Origin: an uncultured Eubacteriales bacterium
Lineage (GTDB): Bacteria; Bacillota_A; Clostridia; Christensenellales; Aristaeellaceae
Length of the DNA: 6,621 nt
Assembly (NCBI GenBank): GCA_900313545.1
Contig: OMRS01000083.1
Span: 1 to 6,621 of the forward strand
Direction of reading: 5' to 3'
Shown: in pieces, positions 4,512 through 6,621 of the stretch
Position numbering within the stretch: position 1 is the stretch's first letter
How the letters are laid out: each line of letters begins with the position of its first letter
Notes under the pieces: model-generated
Databases searched by the model: none
Seen by the model: the letters and a program-made list of their open reading frames with translations, nothing else
Told to the model about the DNA's origin: nothing
Program-made: the position numbers and the translations under genes

Positions 4512-6621
4512 TCAGTCCCGGATCTTGGTGAACTCGTAGGTGTTGCCGTGGGTTTCCACAAAAATGGTGCGGATGACCTGCTCGGTGCGGGGCTTGTCCT
4601 TGGCGTCCACCGGCACAGAGGCGATCACATCCACGGTGTCCATCCCCTCGATGACCATGCCGAAGGCAGCATACTGGCCATCCAGGTTCTTGGAATCGGC
4701 ATGCATGATGAAGAACTGGCTTCCTGCGGAATTGAAGTCAGCAGAGCGCGCCATGGACAGCACGCCCCGCACGTGGGAAAGATCATTTTCCACACCGTTC
4801 TGAGCAAACTCGCCCTTGATGCTGTACTCCGGGCCGCCGGTACCATTGCCCTCCGGATCGCCTCCCTGGATCATGAATCCGGGGATAACCCTGTGGAAAA
4901 TGAGCCCGTTGTAGAAGCCGCTGTTGGCCAGAGAGGCAAAATTGCCCACGCTCTCGGGGGCCTTTTCGGGATACAGCTCACCATAGATGACCTGACCGTC
5001 ATTCATCACCAGCGTGAAGATCGGCAGTTCCTCGGTGAGATTCTCCTGTGAGCGGATTACAAGACCGGAATTGTCCGCCACCTTGGCGGTTTCCCCCTCG
5101 GCCACTTCCAGTGCATCCTTGACCACATAGCCTTTGAGTCCGGTGCCCACGGCCTCCACAAACTGGTAAGCCTGGCCATTCACGGTGATGCTGCCGTAGA
5201 TTTCCAGCGCGGCGCCCGGGAGAAGATCGGCGATCTTCTTGCCTTCCGGACGGTCCAGCATCTGGGTTTCTTTGGCGGTGCTGGCAAAGGCCACCATGGT
5301 CTCGGAGGTCTGGCCCACATAAACATGGTACAGGGGGCTCAGGTCACGGGTCTCAATGCCGGACTCCTGGAGCACGGCCTGGATATCGGAGGTGAACTTC
5401 TCCTCCTTGCGGGTGTTCAGGGTTTCCTCTGTCAGTTTTTCGCTGACGGCGTCAAACTCCGTCTCTCCGGATTTAAGATCGTCCATGTAGCGCAGAATGA
5501 AATAACCGTACTCGTGGTCAATCACATCGGAGATTTCTCCCTTTGCGCCAATGGCCATGGCGCCGGCCACAAAGGACTCTCCATAATAGGTCACGCCATC
5601 GCTGACCGGATAAACCGGCACTTCCTGCTGACCGGACATATCCTCGCTGTACTGTCTGACCGCTTCTTCAAAGTCCATGCCGCCCTGAATCTTCTCAAGG
5701 ACAGCTTCCGCCTTCGCGCGACCCTGCAGCTCGGAAATGTCCCTGGCCTCCGCGGGAGACGCTTCGGCGGCAGTCGCTTCGGCGGCAGTCGCCTCATCAG
5801 GGGTCGCCTCAACTGCCGCATCCATCTCGGCATCGCTTTTTCCGATGTACACCGCCTGAATCAGACGATAGCCCTCCGGCGTATAGAAGCGCTCGTTCCC
5901 GCTCAGGTAATCCGTAACAAAGGTGTCCTTCTCCGCATACTTGGTCTTCTCGGCTTCGACCTTCTCATCAAAGACCTTGCGGACATCCTCCTGCGTAACG
6001 GTGACCTCCGCGGTGGTCAGGTTGAAGACATACTCCAGCATGTCCGCCTGCTCCAGCTGGGCGCAGATTGCGTCTTCGGAAATGCCCATGGCTGCCAGTT
6101 CAGCCTCCACCGTGGCATTCACATCCGTATCCTTGTCAGCCCCACTAGCCTGGAGATAGGAGGCGTAGCTTTCCTTGTACTGAGCGATGTTCTTAGCGGC
6201 TTCCTCATGGATCTGCCTGCTCTTTTCCTCAGAAAGGGCATAACCCTTTTCCTCAGCATAGTGGGCAATCACCTTGAAGTCAATGTCGTTCTCCACCACG
6301 GTTTTAGCCACTTCCTCCTGGAAGCTGACATCATATTCATCCACCGCGTAACCGTACTGGGAATACATGTTGACATAATAGGACAGCGATTCATCATAGT
6401 CTTTCGAGATATCGGAAAGCCGGGTCTCAATCTTTCCGTCATACGCTGTCGCAAGAATGGGATTCTCCTCGGCAGTCTTGGCTTCTTCGGCAGGGGCCTC
6501 AGTCGGGGCCTCCGTCGGGGCTTCCGTCGGGGCCTCCGTCGGGGCTTCCGTCGGAGCCTCAGTCGGAGCTTCCGTCGGGGCTTCCGTCGGAGCCTCAGTC
6601 GGAGCTTCCGTCGGGGCTTCC
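4512..6621 (-). CDS. Secreted multi-domain peptidylprolyl isomerase: SurA/PrsA-like region, degenerate parvulin, SH3-like domain, cyclophilin (5' end outside window)
   Basis: The frame stays open to the window edge; the first in-frame ATG (6368) is internal, so 702 codons are visible and the true start lies beyond. Counting from the first visible codon: ten EAPT repeats (1-40); ENPILATAYDGK and a helical SurA/PrsA N-terminal-like region (about 53-245); a parvulin-type domain (about 246-380); an SH3-like domain (about 442-507, with LLPGAALEIYG and GLKGYVVKDALEV); and a cyclophilin (about 532-692). The cyclophilin keeps FHRVIPGFMIQGGD (Arg577, Phe582, Gln585) and SAGSQFF (Gln635), so it should catalyse cis-trans proline isomerisation. 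The positions matching human CypA Trp121 and His126 are Asn645 and Tyr650. The parvulin has Gln255 and Phe374 where Pin1 has His59 and His157, so it may only bind substrate. The Pro/Thr/Glu linker and the chaperone architecture suggest an exported, probably membrane-anchored factor folding proteins outside the cell membrane. The anchor itself is not visible. Confidence 0.92.
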   Translation of the reverse strand, partial: EAPTEAPTEAPTEAPTEAPTEAPTEAPTEAPTEAPTEAPTEAPAEEAKTAEENPILATAYDGKIETRLSDISKDYDESLSYYVNMYSQYGYAVDEYDVSFQEEVAKTVVENDIDFKVIAHYAEEKGYALSEEKSRQIHEEAAKNIAQYKESYASYLQASGADKDTDVNATVEAELAAMGISEDAICAQLEQADMLEYVFNLTTAEVTVTQEDVRKVFDEKVEAEKTKYAEKDTFVTDYLSGNERFYTPEGYRLIQAVYIGKSDAEMDAAVEATPDEATAAEATAAEASPAEARDISELQGRAKAEAVLEKIQGGMDFEEAVRQYSEDMSGQQEVPVYPVSDGVTYYGESFVAGAMAIGAKGEISDVIDHEYGYFILRYMDDLKSGETEFDAVSEKLTEETLNTRKEEKFTSDIQAVLQESGIETRDLSPLYHVYVGQTSETMVAFASTAKETQMLDRPEGKKIADLLPGAALEIYGSITVNGQAYQFVEAVGTGLKGYVVKDALEVAEGETAKVADNSGLVIRSQENLTEELPIFTLVMNDGQVIYGELYPEKAPESVGNFASLANSGFYNGLIFHRVIPGFMIQGGDPEGNGTGGPEYSIKGEFAQNGVENDLSHVRGVLSMARSADFNSAGSQFFIMHADSKNLDGQYAAFGMVIEGMDTVDVIASVPVDAKDKPRTEQVIRTIFVETHGNTYEFTKIRD
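5746..5820 (-). repeat. Five 15-base tandem repeat units inside the parvulin domain coding region
   Basis: Units start at 5746, 5761, 5776, 5791 and 5806. Those at 5761 and 5776 are identical (GCTTCGGCGGCAGTC on the plus strand); the outer ones have diverged. They encode the pentapeptides TPDEA, TAAEA, TAAEA and SPAEA, an acidic Ala-rich loop inserted after the first strand of the parvulin domain. Two identical copies point to recent duplication. Confidence 0.85.
6501..6621 (-). repeat. 12-base tandem repeat coding for EAPT units, running off the window
   Basis: Ten full 12-base units (6501-6620) each encode Glu-Ala-Pro-Thr on the minus strand, and the last base begins another. The plus-strand units vary only at the first, seventh and tenth bases (for example CGTCGGAGCCTC, AGTCGGAGCTTC, CGTCGGGGCTTC). 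These three form a 36-base block that occurs twice exactly (6549-6584 and 6585-6620), showing block duplication. The array is likely to vary in copy number between strains and may be collapsed in assemblies. The product is an extended Pro/Thr/Glu linker of the kind found between a membrane or lipid anchor and the working domains of surface proteins. Confidence 0.95.

Noticed and set aside
4083..5051. Plus-strand open frame (322 codons) crossing from addA into the isomerase gene
   Set aside because: It runs antisense through the conserved Walker A region of addA, the terminator, the promoter and the cyclophilin motifs. It has no domain of its own.
6366..6368. ATG at 6368 as the start of the isomerase
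   Set aside because: The same frame continues without a stop to the window edge and encodes a linker plus a typical ENPILATAYDGK chaperone start. The ATG is therefore internal.

Overview
The window reads as low-GC-phylum (Bacillota/Clostridia) chromosome, most likely from a moderately GC-rich gut-type clostridium of the Lachnospiraceae or Oscillospiraceae kind. The grounds are an AddA-type (not RecB-type) helicase-nuclease, a secreted multi-domain prolyl isomerase of clostridial style, a strong AGGGGG ribosome binding site and a near-consensus sigma-A promoter. The family is inferred from style only; no marker gene fixes the species.

Both genes lie on the minus strand, so the window is best read from right to left. 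From the right edge down to 4512 runs the 3' part of a gene for an exported folding factor. It has an EAPT-repeat linker, a SurA/PrsA-like chaperone region, a parvulin domain that has lost its two signature histidines, a bacterial SH3-like domain and a C-terminal cyclophilin with its main catalytic residues intact. Its N-terminus, including any signal peptide, is beyond the window. A clean intrinsic terminator (4445-4485) ends its transcript.

A fresh promoter (4391-4418) then drives addA (773-4324), a complete 1183-residue AddA with all helicase motifs and the RecB-family nuclease motif. It is the motor and nuclease subunit that resects double-strand breaks for RecA-dependent repair. Its usual partner gene addB is not next to it: upstream is the isomerase gene, and downstream is a long gene-free stretch. 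Terminator and separate promoter argue that the two genes are independent units.

Positions 1-772 hold no credible gene. They are visibly AT-richer than the genes and contain an imperfect array of at least six diverged copies of a roughly 45-52 base core (GGAACATC..TCATTTCGTGACATA..AATA....TAAAACAATTATGATGG), spaced about 80 to 180 bases apart and linked by GGAAGG/CCATCC-type segments that can form small hairpins. Parts of it can be read as a peptide repeat (HFVTYN.AKTIM) interrupted by stops and frame changes. It may be a decayed repeat-protein gene or a non-coding repeat family. This array and the double-isomerase architecture are the most unusual parts of the window.
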